Below, piece after piece: positions 34,581 through 49,883 of a stretch of 64,000 nt of DNA. Origin of the DNA: Yponomeuta sedellus (lineage: Eukaryota; Arthropoda; Insecta; Lepidoptera; Yponomeutidae); NCBI GenBank assembly GCA_934045075.1, contig OW203731.1:14455062-14519061 (forward strand). Direction: 5' to 3'. The notes under the pieces were generated by a model. The model searched no databases. It was not told the DNA's origin and saw only the letters and a program-made list of their open reading frames with translations. A program made the position numbers and the translations under genes. How positions within the stretch are numbered: position 1 is the stretch's first letter; each line of letters begins with the position of its first letter.

Positions 34581-34738
34581 ACACTATTTTTATTTTTAAT
34601 GCACTAACCCGTGCTAAGGAACAAATTTAAAAAACCTATTTAGAGGCTAAAAAATTCACCCATGCCGGGATTCGAACCCGCCATGGTTCGAATCCCGGCA
34701 TGGGTGAAATTTTTAGCCTCTAAATAGGTTTTTTAAAC
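34581..34738 (-). mobile_element. Fold-back SINE insertion c
   Basis: Probable 8-bp TSD ATATGTAT (34573-34580, 34739-34746). Antisense tail, then the arm aaaaacctatttagaggcta ... gggattcgaaccc facing gggttcgaatcccgg-type sequence, with a loop of about 7 bases in the tRNA T-arm. Confidence 0.75.
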
Positions 34739-35109
34739 ATATGTATGTATTTATGATTAAATTATATTAGGTATATTTCTACATGAATAGGTAGAAATAT
34801 AATTGGGACCCGGTGCCAAGTGAAGTACCATCCCAACAAGTAAAGAATTATTCAGATCAGTCCAGTTGTCTTCGAGTAATTGGTGAATTATATACATAAA
34901 AAAATAATAAAAAAAAAACGCAGTTCACTGTGCAAATGCCTGGCATCATCAGTCCCCTCGATTAGACCATTGGTACATATTATATTGTTTTCCATTGAAC
35001 CATAATCCATTATCGCCATAATGCCATCAATCCACCGATGGCAGCCCTAATGTTCAATCGATATTACGATACTCCAAAGAAGGCACGAGCCAAATTTAAG
35101 GCACTTGGG

Positions 35110-35610
35110 GTTGCTTACTAGCGCTACCAATGGAAAAAAACATAACTTGTTTATACTAATTTAAAAACCTATTTAGAGGCTAAAAATTTCACCCATGCCG
35201 GGATTCGAACCCGCAACCTCTGGCTATCCGTGCCAGAGGTTGCGGGTTCGAATCCCGGCATGGGTGAAATTTTTAACCTCTAAATAGGTTTTTAAATTTG
35301 TTCATTAGCACGGGTTAGTGCATTAAAAATAAAAATAGTATAATTGTTTATACTAAGTTTTTATCTAAATGTAAACATGAGAAATCTTTACAACAGTGAC
35401 AACTATTTTTAGAACCTACAGTTTAGAACTTAGGATCAATATACTTACTAGAACTTTAATCGATTTCTGCTAAAAACGGTGATTTTTGACGAAAAGTGAT
35501 TAAAGTCCTTGGTTGTTGATTCTAGCTTAAAGTATCGAATAAAGTTCTAGTTTATTGAATTTAGGTTCTACACTCTAAGTTCTAAGAACAGTTGTCACAG
35601 TTCTTAACAT
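35110..35610. mobile_element. MITE-like element A4, left part, with nested SINE
   Basis: gcttactagcgctaccaatgg at left, then after the insertion gattaaagtccttggttgtt and gttctaagaacagttgtcac. The right terminus is missing. Confidence 0.55.
35160..35343 (+). mobile_element. Fold-back SINE insertion d, with perfect TSD
   Basis: TSD TTGTTTATACTAA at 35147-35159 and 35344-35356. Arms of about 70 bases: ttaaaaacctatttagaggc ... gcaacctctggc facing gccagaggttgcgggttcg ... aataggtttttaa. The loop, tatccgt, lies at the former tRNA anticodon loop. The 3' tail ends aaaaataaaaatagta. Confidence 0.85.
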
Positions 35611-35689
35611 TTCACGCGGATTTCAAGATGTAAATAAAATTTATTTTCACTAACCTTTTTGTTCATTCAGTTCACATTATGAAGTTACT

Positions 35690-35905
35690 AGCTGTGCCCC
35701 GCGGTGTTACCCGCGGTTTATAATTTTTTCCCATGGGAATAAGATATTTTCCCGCAGTAATACGTAGCCTATGTGTTAATCCAGGGCGTCAGCTACCAAG
35801 TTTTATTAAAATCGCTCCAGCCGTTGAGACGTGAAGAAGTAACAAACATACACGTACTCACAAACTTTCGCCTTTATAATATTAGTAAGTGTGAAGTGTG
35901 ATGTG
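35690..35905 (+). mobile_element. Dispersed repeat, second copy
   Basis: Same family as 33710: gtgttacccgcggtttataa, cgtagcctatgtgttaatcc, tcgctccagccgttgagacg. Confidence 0.5.
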
Positions 35906-36149
35906 ATGGTAGACCAAAGAGGTCGTCAAGTTTTGTGAATCAGGTACCTACCTACAGCTGCAAAAATTAAGGTCATGTCCACAGAACAGAGAGTCTGTTC
36001 TGTGGTCCTATCCCCGCATGTGAAAGTTGAGATGAGATCGGTCGCGCGGAATGCATTCTGAGAGTAATTTGACGGCTTTGATTAATGGAAAAAAGTGTGA
36101 ACTTAAGCTAGTTCTTTCTTAGAGCATGCTGTCTCGCTCGCACAATTTA

Positions 36150-36265
36150 GTAGTTTTTAAAAACTTAAAAATAGGGGTAAATTTTTGATAAATGTTTTAT
36201 GCACATTCATCAAAAATTTACTCCTATTATTATGTTTTTTTAAACTACTAAATTATTATGTTTTT
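36150..36265. repeat. AT-rich palindrome
   Basis: aataggggtaaatttttgat faces atcaaaaatttactcctatt around a loop of about 24 bases. Confidence 0.5.
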
Positions 36266-36384
36266 TTTTAACTTAATATGCATGATTAAATTAAGACGTA
36301 TAAAATTACAAATTAACACGTTTTTAATAAAGAACAGTGGTTTCCAAGATATGAATAAATTATAGCATCAAATTTTCTTAAAGC

Positions 36385-36715
36385 GCTTTGCGTTGCTGAC
36401 TATCGCCACCAATGGAAAAAAAATAACTTGTTTTATAATACGGTTTTTTCTAAAAGTGAACATGGGAAACCTTTAGAACAGTTTAAGACCTATCAATATA
36501 CCTACTAGAGTTTTAATCGATTTCCGCTAAAAACGACCGTTTTTGGTGGAAAGTGATTAAAGTCCTTGGTTGTTGATCCCAGGTTCTAGACTATAGGTCC
36601 TAAAAATAGTTGTCAAAGATGTCAACATTTCTCATGTTCACTTTTAGATAAAAACTTAGTATAAAACAAGTTATGATTTTTTTCCTTTGTTGGCGCTAAT
36701 TAGCACCCGAAATCA
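36385..36715. mobile_element. MITE-like element A3
   Basis: ctgactatcgccaccaatgg ... ataacttgtttt at left and aaaacaagttatgatttttt ... tggcgctaattagcac at right. The most compact uninterrupted member of family A. Confidence 0.65.
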
Positions 36716-37674
36716 CCTTAACCCGTCAAATCTATGTTCAGAATAAGGAAAATATGTCTTAAAATTCAGCAATTGATTATCTGTCAAACCTACACATGAA
36801 AAGTATAATACATATTTTTTTCTCAATCACTAAAAATGTTAAATTGCGCAAGCGAGACAAGATGCTTGATGTAAGAACAGGCTTAAAAAAAAATCTTTAA
36901 TAGTACATTATTGCAAAAGCAGCGAAATAGGCAATTGCAGGTCGATTACGTACCTAGATGTAGAGATATAATGAATTAAAAGGCCTTGCTTACTTTGGAA
37001 TTAATATATATCGAAAAATATTATACAATCACGTTAATCACAATTGCCATAATGAAACCATACTAGTATAGTACTGTTTAAAAAGCCACGACAACTCTGC
37101 TTCGCGGCCGGTACCGGGGGGGAAACAGAATATATTTTACGAAGATATTTTGAACTTTGATGGCGAAAAGCAAAACATCGGTCATTAAAACAAAAATAAA
37201 TCATGCAATGCACAACACAAACGATATTATGTTTGCGTCGCGCGCGACTCTCGTTCTCATTTTTGACATAACAGCTGACATAGAGCAATATCTATGCGTG
37301 TGCTTTCTAACTACTTGCTTGGGATTGATAAAATCAAGTTTTCGAGTAATTTTAACACAATGCCTACATTTTATTGTCTCACTATCGGTGTCCGTATTGA
37401 GAATTTCGCAGTTACCTATTCACCTAATTAATTATGTTTGTCTTGATGTTTTCTTTTCTTTTGTAGAAATCTGTACAGATTTCGATAGAACTATAATAAC
37501 GTATATTAAATAGGTATAGAGATATCTGTGACGTAGAAGTCGTAGAGGGACGCTATCTACGGGTAGAAGTACTACCTATAGTCATTTGAATAGGTATATA
37601 CAAATTCTGAGTTCAAAAGCGAGAAAAAGAAATAGCGTCAGACAGATGACAGCTGAAAAGAAACACTCTCAATC

Positions 37675-37700
37675 TGTCATCGATGTCACATCGATATCAA
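37675..37700 (+). promoter_or_regulatory. Paired ATCGAT motifs above the V-ATPase F paralogue
   Basis: tcatcgatgtcacatcgata contains two ATCGAT cores, resembling the DRE element of insect TATA-less promoters, about 100 bases above the ATG. No TATA box seen. Confidence 0.3.
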
Positions 37701-37789
37701 TGTCAATCACAAAATCGGTAAAACAAAATTTTCTGTCCTAAAGCAATCAAAGATACAGGCCCAACGGAAACCCTGGATTTCTTTTCAAA

Positions 37790-38197
37790 ATGGTTGACCC
37801 GGATGTAAAAAAGACCTTCTTCAAATACGGTGGTACGAGGGAAAAGACCCCGAAGCTCATCAGCGTCATTGGCGACGAAGACACGTGCGTGGGATTGCTC
37901 CTCGCTGGCATTGGGGAGGTAGACAAAAGCAGGACCCCCAATTTCTTCGTAGTCGACAAACTAACTGAAAAGCCCCACATCGAGGATGCTTTCAAACGCC
38001 TCGTGCGGAATCCGGAAGTTGACGTGATTCTCATCAACAAATTCGTTGCGGACATGATCCGGAATGTGGTAACTGCCCACCAGTCTGGGCAACCGGCGGT
38101 GCTCGAGATACCTTCCCGAGACCACCCCTATGACCCTGATAAGGATGCTGTATTGAAACGAGCGAAGAGCCACTTCTATTCTGAGGAAAACTCTTGA
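37790..38197 (+). CDS. Vha14: V-type proton ATPase subunit F, divergent intronless paralogue
   Basis: 135 codons in a single exon. Subunit F is a small protein of the V1 sector central stalk that couples ATP hydrolysis to rotor turning in proton-pumping membranes. Family blocks visible: KLISVIGDEDTCVGLLLAGI from residue 22, PNFFVVDKLT, VDVILINKFVADMIRNVV, and the hallmark AVLEIPSRDHPYDPDKDAVL near the end. The usual insect protein is about 124 aa; this one has a longer, unusual N-terminus (MVDPDVKKTFFKYGGTREKT) and many replacements. Lack of introns plus divergence suggests an old retrocopy kept under selection, like the paralogous V-ATPase genes of Drosophila, often testis-biased; that comparison is inference. 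Start chosen as the first ATG in frame, with aaaATGG context. A polyadenylation signal follows. Confidence 0.85.
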   Translation: MVDPDVKKTFFKYGGTREKTPKLISVIGDEDTCVGLLLAGIGEVDKSRTPNFFVVDKLTEKPHIEDAFKRLVRNPEVDVILINKFVADMIRNVVTAHQSGQPAVLEIPSRDHPYDPDKDAVLKRAKSHFYSEENS

Positions 38198-38214
38198 ACA
38201 TGCCATTAGGTTTC

Positions 38215-38220
38215 AATAAA
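38215..38220 (+). terminator. Polyadenylation signal AATAAA
   Basis: Lies 18 bases after the stop codon of the V-ATPase F paralogue. The 3' UTR would be very short. Confidence 0.6.
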
Positions 38221-39985
38221 TTATTTAAATTTTGAATTTTGAACATTGCATGTACAATCTTGTATTTATTTCAATCCGTGATACATAAATACCTACTAAT
38301 AAAAGCTCACCTAATTTGACACATTTTAGCAATTCTATTCAGAGTTAGATTTAAAATTAAAACAGACATAAATTTCAAGTACCAGGCTATTTTTATAGAA
38401 ACTTACATCCATCAATCATTCAATCAGTCTATATTTATTTGCAACCAAGTGTAACAATTTGATGTTCATTACAAATCAGCGCTTAAATCTTAATTGCCTT
38501 TTACAGACATTACAAATTATAAGATAGTACATACATAAGTTACATTATCAACAATACAATATTACATTATTATCATCATCATCATTATTGTTATTACACT
38601 GTAACGATCTCAAAATTAAACAAGTAGGTATACAAGTTTTTTATTTGTATTTCAGTCACACCGTCTTAGAACCATTTCTTACGAAGTGACATAGGTAAAT
38701 ATTTCTAATATTTAATATAATCCTTTTTTAGTATTCCGATGATAGTTGGTACCAAATAAGTTTTTGATCATTATTAGAAACAGGACGACTTGGCTTAAAA
38801 AATCTGTAAAATGGCAACTTTATTGAACGGGATCAAAATTTCATGAAAAAATATGGAAAGTGTGTTAAGATCATTTTTGTATAGCTGCAAGAGATAAAAT
38901 ACTTCCTCTTACTGCCGCGCTGGAAGTTTCCACCATGTATATTAAATTGATTTTTAATTTATAGAGTACACGCAAATGAGCTAGAACGTGCGTGCTCTAA
39001 GTAGGTACAATCAACTGATGTAACTCCGACAACAACACTATTGTGTCCATTTAAACCATAACCACAAAATATTCACGACAGAAGGTTTACTCGGTGTGCA
39101 TTAACACGGCATTATACTCTTATTGGGTGGATTGGGGTCTTTAAATCTGTACATTCTTTATCCATCCACTAACCTTGAAGTAAACATCTGTTTCACAAAA
39201 ATCTTTAAGAACAAAATAGATATAGTTATTAATTTCTATATTACACGACATTTGTTTGGTAAAACGGCATACTTAATGCTTAGTAGATTTTTTGTACCAG
39301 TCAATATTTGGTTAAAATAAGTCTACATCGCTGCCAATTTAACTGTTTTTTGGTAATTTCTGAGGTTTTTAGAGTTTTGCTAAAATTGACTGACAGTAGC
39401 ACCAATTTACTTTGTTATATTAAGCGACTAAGCGCCATAAGCGTTTCACAAAAAAAGCTTTATGGTGCAAAGTTTACGGTGAATCTTATATCGCGCTTTG
39501 CTTGTGGCAATTTTTCATACACTTTAAGTCGACATAATTATTATATTTTTCCATCGTCTTTGCATTACATTGAGTCTTCCTTCTGATAGTGTTGTTTACC
39601 AGCAATTGTCCCGCTCGCTCGTGTCCGATGCAATGCAACAGATTGACTCATTGTTGTTTTCTGGATCTAACGGGCCTGATTAAACTCTTGATATGACGCA
39701 CAATTTTGCGATGACCTTAACTCAATAAAGCTACTATTCCTTTGTTCGGGAAGACTCATTTCCACATGAACATATTAGTTATCTCAATGAGGGAGAGGAG
39801 CGAGGACACCGTGCATATTTTATTTAGAATTTATTTATTTATTAAGGAACACGGACAGTGCATTGAAAAGGTTTTTTAATCTATTGCAAATGCAATGCAA
39901 AAAGTCTAATTCTATTACATGAAAGCATCTATTTTAAACTTCTAGTGTGCCCCCCAAGTTGGCTTACTGCAGACATGCTTAGGAA
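38221..39985. other. Unannotated stretch
   Basis: No gene or clear element. 38560-38590 holds a short (ATC)n run, and 39830-39925 resembles an antisense LINE 3' end (tttatttattaaggaacacg). Confidence 0.4.
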
Positions 39986-39987
39986 AT

Positions 39988-41080
39988 CTTGCGAGCGGTG
40001 GTAGCCCAGTGGGTAAAACAATGGACTCGCAAGCGAGAGACCCAGATGTAACAATCACTTTACCACGTGAATTTCCGAATTTGTAATCGGAATACCACTC
40101 GCTAACTGTGAAGAAAAACATCGTGATGAACCCAGCTTGGTTGGCTCCGCACGTATTGACTAGTCTTTCCTGTGGGCTAGGTCGACTAAACTGTCAGGGG
40201 AAGGTGTACAGCAAGCTCAGCAAGCGTACACAAATTTAAAAACCTATTTAGAGGCTAAAAATTTCACCCATGCCGGGATTCGAACCCGCAACCTCTGGCT
40301 ATCCGTACCAGCGCTCTACCAATTGAGCCAATGGGCGACTCACGGCATCAGTGAAATTTTGAACCTCTTTACAATATTCTCTGTATTACGTACAGGCAGC
40401 GACATCTGACTTAAGCAAATTGCATTACTTACAGCCCCGACTACCTACTTTGCAGTTAGGTTTTAACATCGGAACGATATCACTGTACCCACATGATTAC
40501 ACTATTTTTATTTTTAATGCACTAACCCGTGCTAAGGAACAAATTTATAAACCTATTTAGAGGCTAAAAATTTCACCCATGCCGGGATTCGAACCCGCAA
40601 CCTCTGGCTATCCGTACCAGCGCTCTACCAATTTCACGAGGTTCGAAATTTCACTGATGCCGTGAGTCGCCCATTGGCTCAATTGGTAGAGCGCTGGTAC
40701 GGATAGCCAGAAGTTGCGGGTTCGAATCCCGGCATGGGTGAAATTTTTAGCCTCTAAATAGGTTTTTAAATTTGTTCCTTAGCACGGGTTAGTGCATTAA
40801 AAATAAAAATAGTGTAAGCGTACACAATCTAAAACAAACAAAGAAGCAGGGCTAGTCAACCTAAAAATCGTCTGCCTAATTTATATATTTTTTTTAAATA
40901 TACATACCTTCACTGTTGAGCCAAGTAAATTCAGCTTTCTACGTTTCAGATGTTATATCTACGTAATAATAAGCATTAGCCCTGCTTCTTTTTTTACGAA
41001 ATTTCTAATGCTAAAAAAACGAAGTATAGTGTGAGTGAAGATGCCACAGGATCCTGTAAAATAAACACGTACATGCAGAA
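39988..41080 (+). mobile_element. SINE family 1, split by a fold-back SINE
   Basis: Head at 39988 (gagcggtggtagcccagtgg) and middle to 40233; continues after the insertion at 40828 (acaatctaaaac). The 3' part (gtgagtgaagatgccac) is at about 41030. About 200 bases of other sequence lie between the last two parts. Confidence 0.6.
40234..40815 (+). mobile_element. Fold-back SINE insertion e, composite with antisense dimer
   Basis: TSD AAGCGTACACAA at 40222-40233 and 40816-40827. Order: antisense copy (40234-40373), about 127 bases of unique spacer (aatattctctgtattacgta ... cccacatgattaca), a second antisense copy from its tail to mid tRNA (40501-40636), then a full sense copy to the tail (40640-40815). 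The same spacer occurs in insertion g, so both derive from a dimeric source. Confidence 0.85.
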
Positions 41081-41084
41081 CCTT

Positions 41085-42284
41085 AGGAAATCAGTGTGAT
41101 AATCTATCGCTTTTACGCAGTTATTTCCTTACACGTGCACGGCCAGGAACAAGCCTTAAAAATAAAGGAAATTAAAACGGTGGTGCAGAATGCCCCTGTT
41201 ACCATCTTGCGACTCGACTGCTTAATTTATCGACGATTTATCAATTGAATTTTAATTTAAATAATTTGCACTAATGATCAATTTTGCTCTATTCTACCGG
41301 CCAATAGTTGTTACTAAAAATACTTTTTATGCTGACAGAAAAAAATTGCTGACCTAAACCATTGCTTTGCTGATCGCTACAATGTTAGTACTACGTAAAT
41401 CGTGATAACGAGCTCGATATACATTTCATGCAAAGCGGGCCGAAGCATTATCGCGATTTCGATGTAGTTTTATTAGGACTCCGGGACTTTGCCGAGAGGG
41501 AAGCTTCATAACTGCGTAGCTCTCAACTGCTACCCAGCGAGGTCGGGTTTAGTGACGAACGGTCGTCATCAGTCTACTTCTCCCCACCTCTGGGTCTTGG
41601 TTTTCACAAGAAAAGCTATCTTTCGCGGTTTCACGCCATCCGCCACCATTGTCCAAAAGTCAAATCGTCAAATTCCGTATTAATTGCTATATCAAACATC
41701 AGAATTCCAGCAGGATTTTGTGCGCGTAATTAGGCTTCTGACACAGTGCCTGTGAGACTTACCGCCTGTTTCTCGTACACTAAAAATCTATTAATCTACT
41801 GTTAACACCTGACAAATGTTTTTTTCTATATGCACTTTGGCCAACTGACAGCTGTTAGCAGTTGATTAACGGCTTGTTAGTGTCTCGGAAACCAGGGGTG
41901 AGTTGTGTTCCCAAAATCGTGTCGCAACCTTGACGGTAGTGATTTATATGGAATTTGACAGACGATTGGATTTTTATTGTCATGTGATTGTGTTGATGGT
42001 GGGATGCTAATTCAAACGCTGCGACAGACTTCCGACGTAAGCTAACTTATTGAAAAAGACCTATAGCAGCGTCTGCTGCGTTATTAAAATGACTGTGATT
42101 ATAACCGGTTTTTTGCGTGAGTGAAATCTTGACCTAGCCACTGCTATTTATACGGTGTCAATAAGTGTTTATAATAATTAATGATAGTTACGAAAGAGCG
42201 TTCAAAAGTCGTACCTATGGTGTTACAACATGAGTGGAATGTGGATTTTGTAGAGTATCTTACGGTATAGAATTTAACTTATTC
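41085..42284. other. Unannotated stretch
   Basis: No gene or clear repeat was recognised. A 64-codon ORF at 41489 has no distinguishing features. Confidence 0.4.
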
Positions 42285-42530
42285 TTCTTCTTCAGGCTAT
42301 AGTCCACTGCTGGACATAGCCCTTCTCTAATGAGCGCCATAGCGCAAGGTTGTGCCGTCATTGGGGGGTAATGCCCATAATCCCCACGCTGGGCATGCGG
42401 GTTAGGGATCGCAGTTTGGTGGAATTGTACTGCAGGGGGCGCTGCTGCCCAACCCCCGGTTTGTGTCCCTTAGTCGCCTTTTACGACACCCGCGGGAAGA
42501 ATTGGGTTGGTGCTATTCTCTAGGCCGACA
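42285..42530 (-). mobile_element. LINE 3' end (antisense)
   Basis: ttcttcttcttcaggctata, gtccactgctggacatagcc, gtaatgcccataatccccac, ctgcagggggcgctgctgcc. Counterpart of 26555 and 61830. Confidence 0.6.
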
Positions 42531-42605
42531 CCACACAGCGAATTTAACTTATAATACCAAGGAACTTTTATAATTTCGCCATGTCCGTCCGTCTCTCCAT
42601 CTGTC

Positions 42606-46202
<3,597 letters not shown>

Positions 46203-46269
46203 CGGCTTAGCACTGAGACGACGAGTGGTAGAAAGCTGAAATTTGGCATAGAACTTCATATTGATTTCA

Positions 46270-46525
46270 ACCGTCCCGTTACTACCGCTAGTGGCATTTT
46301 TCCGAACGCTTGCGTGCTTCGCAAGGCACGTTAAACCGTGGTTGCAGGCTGTCATGTCATGGCAGTTGTTAAGCCATGACATGACAGCCTGCGCCCTGAT
46401 AGTAAGGCCCGCCACTGTTACAATCCTCCACCAACCCAGACTTAGCCCCCGTGGTGGAGTATAGCGTTACCTTCCTGCAACGCAGGGAGAGACCCGTGCT
46501 CCAGCAGTGGGGACATACAGGGTTG
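46270..46525 (+). mobile_element. 5S-SINE, 5'-truncated
   Basis: Starts at ccgttactaccgctagtggc and runs to gtggggacatacagggttga. An inverted duplicate of the internal ggcagttgttaagccatgac lies at 46325-46390. Confidence 0.7.
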
Positions 46526-46529
46526 AAAT

Positions 46530-47190
46530 CATCATCACTACATATTAGTCACGCGAAAAAATGTGTTGGACAGTTCTAAAAATTTTTAGCGTATATCGTC
46601 ATACCTAAATTAGAAATGCATTTTTGTTTTCGTTGAATTAGTCGCTTGAAAATACAAAATTCTTCGATTTAGGGAGCCTTTGGCGAAATATTAAAGCGAT
46701 ATTTTTTCTAAGAGTAGGGCGTCCCTAGGCTAAGATGTTGATTGCAGAAACGTGAAAAAATTCACGTAACTTAAAAGGAAAACCGTCACTGCCAAGTAGG
46801 CTTTACCTACATGTTAGCCATTAATAGGCATCCAACTTATATAAGGAAAACTTCGTACGAATTCCATTGAAAATTACTGTGATGAGGTTGTTGGTCGGTA
46901 AAAAACTTGCCCTTCTAAGATACCCTACTTTGCACGTGACCCGACACATTCTTGGCCGGATTTTCGGACCTACGGAATATAAGAGCAACAGTGGTAGCAT
47001 TTAGCAACAACAGCCGTTTTATCGTCAGTGTTATCGTTAAAATACTAGAATTATATTATGATGCGTAGGAGTGGCCAAAATATTTTCGCAGTTCTATTTA
47101 TTCTATGATAAGATAGGAATATTCTTTGTTGCTTACCGCAAAATTGTGATCAAATCTGTGGATTCATGTAACTCGGATAAGATTTTTTTG
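46530..47190. other. Unannotated stretch
   Basis: No gene or recognisable repeat seen. Confidence 0.35.
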
Positions 47191-47194
47191 TGTA

Positions 47195-47300
47195 GTCTAT
47201 ATAGGTACGTCCCACTGCAGGGCACTGGCCTTCTCTCTGAGTGAAAGATTATGGGCTTAATTACCAGCTACTGAAAGAGAAGACTACATAATATAGCCTA
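47195..47300 (-). mobile_element. SINE family 2 fragment (antisense)
   Basis: tcccactgcagggcactggc, cttctctctgagtgaaag, gggcttaattaccag. Confidence 0.5.
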
Positions 47301-47604
47301 AAGAAGATTACAAATAAAAGAAATCTGATCTCTGAGAACAACAAATACTACAACAAAATCACTTAGTTACTTACATTACTGTAAGAAATCATAGTTATTG
47401 AAGATGGTTCTCTATCTCACACAATTATTGATGTCGGTGGTGGTGTGTTCGTATCTTCTGCTTGAAAAAGTGGGAGGGAGGGCGGTGCATTAACTAACTG
47501 CATGGTGCTTGTGGGATTTTTGGTGGAATTTAGCAAAGTAATTTTCACATTTTAATGCTTTTATGGATTACAGCAAAGTAATGCCTGATTCCATACAATA
47601 TCTT

Positions 47605-47690
47605 CTTCTTCTTCTTCAGGCTATATTAGTCCACTGCTGGACATAGCCCTCCCCCAGCGCCATAGCGCAAGGTTGTGCCATCAATATCTA
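47605..47690 (-). mobile_element. LINE 3' end fragment (antisense)
   Basis: (TTC)n followed by aggctatattagtccactgc and tggacatagccctcccc. Confidence 0.55.
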
Positions 47691-48204
47691 AATGTACATT
47701 AGTATTATTTTATAAAGTATATCTGTGGTGTCTAAATAAAGAAGTTACAATAAAATAAATAAAGTGTTGTAGAATGAAGTATTATTTTTGAAATAACACT
47801 CTACCGCAAGATAGTAGATATTTAAAGTTTATAGTTTGCCGCGAAATAGGGAGATACCTACTAGCCAATACCTTGACCATGATCATATTCGTGAAATCGA
47901 ATATTCGTGAAGTAGGTAGGTTTCATAACATAAGATAGTCCTATCAGCTATTTTAGACACGCCACGGGAGATAAGTGGTTCAATTGGTCAAATCACGTTC
48001 GAGCCATCTGCGTTAGAAATTATACGCAGTATATAACTTTAGATAAGTCTTAGTAAAGTTATTGACACTATAAGGTTAGTGATAAAGGGGAATGAACGAT
48101 AGGTTTATGTAGGTGATACTAAGGTACAGTTTGCCACTAGCGAATTAGCTTTTCATACATATTTTATCGACAACCGTTGAAGTAAACGTATTCTTGAGTG
48201 GAGA

Positions 48205-48365
48205 CCGCGACTCGGCAAACGCCCTCCGACCAGGTGGGATGACGATCTGCGAAAAATGCCGGCAGATGCTGGATGCGGCAAGCTGAAGACAGGGCGCTAT
48301 GGCGCTCATTAGGGGAGGGCTATGTCCAGCAGTGGACTACATAATATAGCCTGAAGAAGAAGAAG
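48205..48365 (+). mobile_element. LINE 3' end with reverse-transcriptase ORF C-terminus remnant
   Basis: Reads as ...RPPTRWDDDLRKMPADAG-like protein before cgctatggcgctcattaggg, atgtccagcagtggactaca and (GAA)n. Such RPRTRW-DDL ends are typical of non-LTR retrotransposon polyproteins. A shorter copy is at 48500-48605. Confidence 0.6.
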
Positions 48366-48499
48366 ACATAATGTGTAAAATATTATTTTAAGCCCGCATT
48401 GTTTTGTTTTTTGTGAAGGGCTATGCAGTTGCACGAATGAGCTTTATCGTTCATCAATATAGCAAATTTATTATAAATAAATTATAAACGTAGAGTAGG

Positions 48500-48605
48500 A
48501 CGCCCTCCGACTAGGTGGGATGACGATCTGCGAAAAACTGCCGACAGATGGTGCTCATTAGGGGAGGGATATGTCTAGTAGTGGACTAATGTAGTCTCTC
48601 GAAGA
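48500..48605 (+). mobile_element. LINE 3' end fragment
   Basis: cgccctccgactaggtggga, tgacgatctgcgaaaaactg, then ggggagggatatgtctagta. The sequence after both copies (cagcattgttttgt ... atgcagttacacgaatgagc) is also duplicated between 48385-48480 and 48620-48720, so the 48.2-48.7 kb region contains a tandem duplication. Confidence 0.55.
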
Positions 48606-48959
48606 AGAATTAGCTTTATATACTGTATTTTAAGCCAGCATTGTTTTGTCTCGTGAAAGGCTATGCAGTTACACGAATGAGCTTTATCGTTCACTAATGT
48701 AGCCAATTTATTATAAATACAGGGTCGGACTGGCCATAGAGTCAGGGTGGCGTTTGACATTGAAACAAGGCAGATTTCCGTAGATTTTTCCTCCGTATGC
48801 TACCAATAAAAAATGCTAACGCTTAGTGTATGTAACTAGGTACATAGTTTTAAGGGTTCTTATCATATTATTAACTTAATTTATGTCGAATTTGTGAATC
48901 CGGAATTAATGTGTATTGCTTACGAAAGTTATAGTTCTTATTACTTAATTAACTTACGC

Positions 48960-49075
48960 ATAAAAAAACCACGCCTTTTCGAGATAAATGGTCTTAACAG
49001 ACGGACGTACGAACGGACGGAGTGTTTCCTAATGAGTTACCTGCGGAACCCTAAAAATAGTAAAAAACACGGATA
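48960..49075 (+). mobile_element. Dispersed 3' end (gacggacggagtg ... cggaaccctaaaaa)
   Basis: Resembles 55200-55300 (catacggacggacaataaag ... tacggaatcctaaaa). A common lepidopteran dispersed tail; clade unknown. Confidence 0.45.
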
Positions 49076-49534
49076 GAGTTCGCACTACAATATTTAACTA
49101 CTTAATCTGACATTGATTTATTAACTGGAAGACAGAATTGAACCTTCACCTTAACCTAATATGTAGGGCTTACCAAGGTTTAATTCTTATCATATAATAT
49201 CACAATTATCAACCACGGTAGGTCTTACGCATAGAAAAATAGTAGAAAACAAGGATTAAGATTTCGCTAGAATACTCGTATTTAGATAGGTAGTCTGACG
49301 TTGATTTACGAGTACCTACCTATCTACTAGATAGAATTACTAACCTATCGTGTCACTACGTGATCCATCATTCATTAGCGACGTATTATTACAACATTTT
49401 GTCGATAAGCGTTAGTCGGTAGCAGATAGATAGAAGCAGATAGTCGGTACCAAAGTTACGACTGAAGACATTGGTTAATAAGTACACAACGTCGTTGCAG
49501 GCCCATGGCAACCGAAGAGCTTGCCTAGATATAT

Positions 49535-49883
49535 CTAAATAAATAAAATTCAGTCCTGACTGACTGACTCACTCATCAACGCCCAGCCCAAGCCGTTGGG
49601 CCAGGAAGCTGAAATTTTGCACAGAGGGTCTATATATAATGCAGGCAAGGAATAAGATCGGATTTTTTGAAATTCAACCCCTAAGGGGGCGAAAATGGTC
49701 GCTAAAATTTGTATGGAAGGTGTAAAGAATGTTGTCTAATTTTCTTGAAACTTAAAATAAATACTCTTCAACACAATTTATTGAACGCGTGATTCGCCGT
49801 TTTCTAAATTTAACCCTTAAGAGAGTGAACGGGGTTGCAAAATTTTGTAGCTACTAAAGTCCACGCGGACGGGCAAAAGCTAG
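49535..49883. mobile_element. Element flanked by 64-bp direct repeats
   Basis: The interior (aaattcagtcctgactgact ... acgcggacgggcaaaagcta) is a common lepidopteran dispersed repeat. It is bordered by 49471-49534 and 49884-49947, 64 bases each, with only 3 differences. Confidence 0.65.

Noticed and set aside
40640..40740. tRNA gene candidates in the fold-back SINEs (also 15590, 26935, 59890)
   Set aside because: D- and T-arm motifs are present but the acceptor stem does not pair and each lies inside a TSD-flanked repeat; these are SINE heads.
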